Source: Thermaceae bacterium (GTDB lineage: Bacteria > Deinococcota > Deinococci > Deinococcales > Marinithermaceae). From it: DNA of 7,580 nucleotides. The notes under the pieces were generated by a model. It saw only the letters and a program-made list of their open reading frames with translations. It had not been told where the DNA came from and made no database searches. This document shows, one piece after another, positions 6,420 through 7,580 of the stretch (within the stretch, counting starts at the first letter, position 1; each line of letters opens with the position of its first letter). Where the stretch lies: NCBI GenBank assembly GCA_027053145.1, contig JALUED010000146.1, positions 1 to 7,580 of the forward strand, in the 5' to 3' direction. The position numbers and the translations under genes were made by a program.

Positions 6420-6838
6420 GCGCAAGGACGCGGATCCTCTTGCTCCTCACCTTCGCCTGGATCGTGGCCATCGCCGCCACCGCCGGCAGCCTCTACTACT
6501 CCGAGATCCGCCGCTTCATGCCCTGCGAGCTCTGCTGGTACCAGCGGATCTTCATGTACCCGCTCGTTTTGCTCCTCGGCCTTGCGGTCTACCGGCTCGA
6601 CCCCGGGATCCGCCCCTACGCGCTTGCGATGAGCGTCGTCGGCGGGACCATCAGCCTGATCCATTACCTCGAGCAAAAGGTGCCGGCCTTCCACCCCACC
6701 GCCTGCGACGCCACCCCCATCCCCTGCACCACCCAGTACGTGAACTATTTCGGTTTCGTCACCATCCCCTTCATGGCGCTGGTCGCGTTCGCGCTGATCG
6801 CCGCCGCGCTCCTCGCCCTCCCCCCAAAAAGCGAATAA
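6416..6838 (+). CDS. DsbB/BdbC-family disulfide oxidoreductase, integral membrane
   Basis: A 140-residue four-helix membrane protein (helices about 8-27, 43-60, 66-85, 113-135), the size of BdbC-type DsbB proteins. The first extracytoplasmic cysteine pair is Cys37-Cys40 in PCELCWYQR, and the second is Cys97 and Cys104 in CDATPIPC. The flanking WYQRIFMYP (41-49), LIHYLEQ (81-87) and FGFVTIPFMALVAF (112-125) are typical of the family. Such proteins pass electrons from a thioredoxin-like DsbA partner to quinone, sustaining disulfide formation outside the cytoplasm. The start is GTG 6416, overlapping the ftsY stop, with a good ribosome binding site. A DsbA-like partner, often adjacent in other genomes, is not seen in the window. 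There is no obvious terminator directly after the stop; the nearest candidate lies about 255 bases downstream. Confidence 0.92.
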   Translation: MSARTRILLLLTFAWIVAIAATAGSLYYSEIRRFMPCELCWYQRIFMYPLVLLLGLAVYRLDPGIRPYALAMSVVGGTISLIHYLEQKVPAFHPTACDATPIPCTTQYVNYFGFVTIPFMALVAFALIAAALLALPPKSE

Positions 6839-6867
6839 GCGAGCGCCCAACCGCGCCGAGACGCTGC

Positions 6868-6893
6868 GACCCGCAAACCTCCAGCCGCGGGTC
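6868..6893. repeat. Inverted repeat, 7-bp stem
   Basis: GACCCGC (6868-6874) and GCGGGTC (6887-6893) are perfect reverse complements around a 12-base loop, 30 bases after the dsbB stop. No T run follows on the plus strand, so it is not an intrinsic terminator by the usual rule. It could act as an mRNA 3'-end stabiliser. Confidence 0.5.
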
Positions 6894-6941
6894 CAAAGCC
6901 CCAGGGAAAGGCAAGCGCAAGCCCAGCTGAACTGCCGCAAG

Positions 6942-6972
6942 TTTTTAGGCCCCGCGCCTTGGGGCCTAAAAA
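6942..6972. repeat. Perfect 12-bp inverted repeat with 7-base loop
   Basis: TTTTTAGGCCCC (6942-6953) pairs fully with GGGGCCTAAAAA (6961-6972) around GCGCCTT. The T run is on the 5' side and the A run on the 3' side on both strands, the reverse of an intrinsic terminator, so no U tail follows the hairpin in either direction. It is the strongest local hairpin in the non-coding region. Confidence 0.8.
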
Positions 6973-7021
6973 AAGCGCGCTCCACCGTTCCGCCCGCCGG
7001 CGCCTAGGTCTTCATCGGTGG
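6968..7021 (-). terminator. Possible minus-strand terminator, weak
   Basis: Read on the minus strand, CCACCG (7021-7016) can pair with CGGTGG (6987-6982), with a smaller GC stem nested in the 28-base loop. Seven bases later comes a run of seven T (6974-6968). It would end transcripts of the minus-strand gene about 70-120 bases past its stop. The gap between stem and T run and the large loop make this uncertain. Confidence 0.25.
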
Positions 7022-7040
7022 CCCCAAGGCGGACGGGGCC
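7020..7040. repeat. Inverted repeat, 6-bp stem, loop complementary to an upstream hairpin
   Basis: GGCCCC (7020-7025) and GGGGCC (7035-7040) flank AAGGCGGAC. The AAGGCG of this loop is complementary to CGCCTT in the loop of the 6942-6972 hairpin. Confidence 0.5.
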
Positions 7041-7048
7041 TCGGGCGG

Positions 7049-7073
7049 TCCCACGCGGGCGATCGCCGTGGGA
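7049..7073. repeat. Inverted repeat, 7-bp stem enclosing a GCGATCGC palindrome
   Basis: TCCCACG (7049-7055) pairs with CGTGGGA (7067-7073). The 11-base loop contains the 8-base palindrome GCGATCGC (7059-7066). A small GCGCC-acc-GGCGC hairpin follows at 7075-7087. Confidence 0.5.
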
Positions 7074-7086
7074 TGCGCCACCGGCG

Positions 7087-7473
7087 CTAAGCCGGGCTGG
7101 CCGCCGGGGCCAGCCCCTTTTTCGCCGCCTCGGCGAGCCGGCAAAGCCGGCGGGCGGTAAAAGCCCGCCCCTCGTAAAGAAGCCCCTCGTCCGAGGGGTG
7201 GAGGTGCAGGTAGAGGTGGGCTTTCACCAAGCGAACCTCAACCCCCGGGTCGCGGGCCCAGGGGGGGCTCACCGAGGCGGTGAGGAAGCGCTCGCCGGTC
7301 TCGGGAAAGGCGAGGGACGCGCTCATCACGGTGGTGGGGAGCCGAAGCTCCCGGTGCAACCGGTAGATGGCGTCGGGGAAGTGGGCCTCGACCACGAAGC
7401 GCACGCCCAGCTCCTCGGCGCAGGCGCGCATCCCGTCGAGCAGCTCCTTCCAAGCGGAGTAAAGCCGTTCCAT
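7087..7473 (-). CDS. Conserved-looking small protein of unknown function
   Basis: A 128-residue soluble protein that I do not recognise. It has no signal peptide or membrane segment. The pattern suggests an alpha/beta fold: an N-terminal helix (about 2-25), probable strands at 28-34 (VRFVVEAH region), 46-56, 68-74 and 80-93, and a C-terminal helix (104-120). The stretch VKAHLYLHLHPSDEG, containing three His, one Asp and one Glu, is notable but matches no metal site I know. Codon use resembles the neighbours, which supports it being real. ATG 7473 is chosen because a TACCAT hexamer lies six bases upstream; a TTG at 7497 in frame would include that hexamer. It runs divergently from the probable uvrC with 60 bases between the starts. 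The codons of its last residues overlap a plus-strand terminator-like hairpin. Confidence 0.72.
   Translation of the reverse strand: MERLYSAWKELLDGMRACAEELGVRFVVEAHFPDAIYRLHRELRLPTTVMSASLAFPETGERFLTASVSPPWARDPGVEVRLVKAHLYLHLHPSDEGLLYEGRAFTARRLCRLAEAAKKGLAPAASPA
7094..7122 (+). terminator. Rho-independent terminator facing the ftsY-dsbB transcripts
   Basis: GGGCTGGCC (7094-7102) pairs perfectly with GGCCAGCCC (7108-7116) around a five-base loop. One C and then TTTTT (7118-7122) follow. This is a canonical intrinsic terminator on the plus strand. It lies within the last codons of the convergent minus-strand gene and is the first good terminator after dsbB. Confidence 0.6.
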
Positions 7474-7479
7474 ACCCCC

Positions 7480-7485
7480 ATGGTA
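7480..7485 (-). promoter_or_regulatory. Putative leaderless -10 hexamer of the minus-strand gene
   Basis: On the minus strand TACCAT precedes the ATG at 7473 by six bases (GGGGGT). It fits TANNNT and the spacing used by other genes in the window. No -35 match is obvious. Confidence 0.45.
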
Positions 7486-7520
7486 GCCAAGGCCCAAAGG
7501 GCAGGGCGTCCCGGCCTGCC

Positions 7521-7526
7521 TAAACT
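7521..7526 (+). promoter_or_regulatory. Leaderless -10 hexamer of the probable uvrC
   Basis: TAAACT ends seven bases before ATG 7534. An AAAGG in the gap would lie upstream of the expected transcript start. Only 35 bases separate it from the divergent TACCAT hexamer. Confidence 0.55.
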
Positions 7527-7533
7527 AAAGGCG

Positions 7534-7580
7534 ATGGAACTTTCGGACCTTCCGCCCTTGCCCGAGGCCCCCGGGGTCTA
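7534..7580 (+). CDS. uvrC: Probable UvrC excinuclease subunit, N-terminal fragment only
   Basis: Only 15 complete codons are in view before the window ends: MELSDLPPLPEAPGV, then the first two bases of a Tyr or stop codon. The LPxxPGVY pattern is the start of the GIY-YIG nuclease domain of UvrC, which makes the 3' incision during nucleotide excision repair. From memory it resembles the start of Thermus UvrC. Other GIY-YIG proteins share a similar PGVY start, so the call is tentative. The promoter hexamer seven bases upstream supports this start codon. Confidence 0.6.
   Translation, partial: MELSDLPPLPEAPGV

Larger units (their letters stand above)
6839..7086. other. 248-base non-coding region rich in inverted repeats; possible structured RNA
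   Basis: I find no credible coding frame here: the open frames crossing it are shadows of ftsY and dsbB or begin with no family-like sequence. The region holds at least four stem-loops, listed separately, and the word GGCCCC/GGGGCC four times in alternating orientation. It lies between the 3' ends of two convergent genes. Only about 100 bases (6839-6940) next to dsbB look featureless apart from one hairpin. No known RNA family (tmRNA, SRP RNA, 6S RNA, RNase P RNA, riboswitch) was recognised by eye. A structured 3' UTR or small RNA on either strand, or simple GC-rich spacer, are all possible. Confidence 0.4.

Noticed and set aside
5250..6425. Long open frame on the minus strand opposite ftsY (391 codons)
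   Set aside because: The composition is that of an antisense shadow of high-GC coding sequence (rich in Leu, Glu, Gly, His, Pro), with no family motif. ftsY on the other strand is certain.
6316..6930. Plus-strand frame over ftsY, dsbB and the spacer, rich in Arg and Pro
   Set aside because: It is out of frame with two well-supported genes, has extreme low-complexity composition and shows no recognisable domain.
7059..7066. GCGATCGC octamer as a HIP1-type repeat
   Set aside because: Only one copy was noticed, and the octamer is characteristic of cyanobacteria. In GC-rich sequence it is likely chance.
6839..7086. SRP RNA, tmRNA or another standard RNA gene near ftsY
   Set aside because: None of the diagnostic sequences, such as the GGAAGCAGC-like SRP loop or a tRNA-like end, is visible on either strand.

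Overview
The window reads as a compact, GC-rich stretch of chromosome from a thermophilic bacterium of the Deinococcota, most likely the Thermus/Oceanithermus/Marinithermus group (Thermaceae). The basis is the glutamyl-tRNA synthetase, which from memory aligns with the Thermus thermophilus enzyme without gaps for at least its first 370 residues, the short 307-residue FtsY of Thermus type, and the promoter architecture. Species cannot be fixed from the sequence alone.

Layout. Positions 3-1049 hold a TrmA/RlmD-type uracil-C5 RNA methyltransferase whose 5' end is probably outside the window. A Phd-type antitoxin and a PIN-domain (VapC) toxin follow at 1059-1687. Then come hisF and hisIE (1698-3097, histidine biosynthesis), a CPBP/CAAX-type membrane protease (3149-4051), gltX (4062-5480), and ftsY overlapping a dsbB-like gene (5496-6838). 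The region 6839-7086 is non-coding and rich in inverted repeats. An unrecognised small protein lies on the minus strand (7087-7473), and the start of a probable uvrC runs off the right edge (7534-7580).

Organisation. Genes on the plus strand are packed tightly but follow two clear rules. Three pairs (vapB-vapC, hisF-hisIE, ftsY-dsbB) overlap by four bases (ATGA or GTGA) and look translationally coupled. Nearly every other gene start (six of seven whose upstream bases are visible) has a TANNNT -10 hexamer only 6 or 7 bases upstream of its start codon, the geometry of the leaderless promoters known from Deinococcus. In three cases the TAG stop codon of the upstream gene is itself the first half of the next gene's -10 hexamer. 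The tight spacing therefore hides several separate transcription units rather than one long operon.

Functions. Most content is housekeeping: RNA modification, histidine synthesis, tRNA charging, co-translational protein targeting, disulfide formation and DNA repair. The accessory items are the toxin-antitoxin pair and the membrane protease. I see no CRISPR array, tRNA, rRNA, insertion sequence or new multi-gene system. The most unusual parts are the promoter/stop-codon overlap pattern and the structured non-coding region at 6839-7086.
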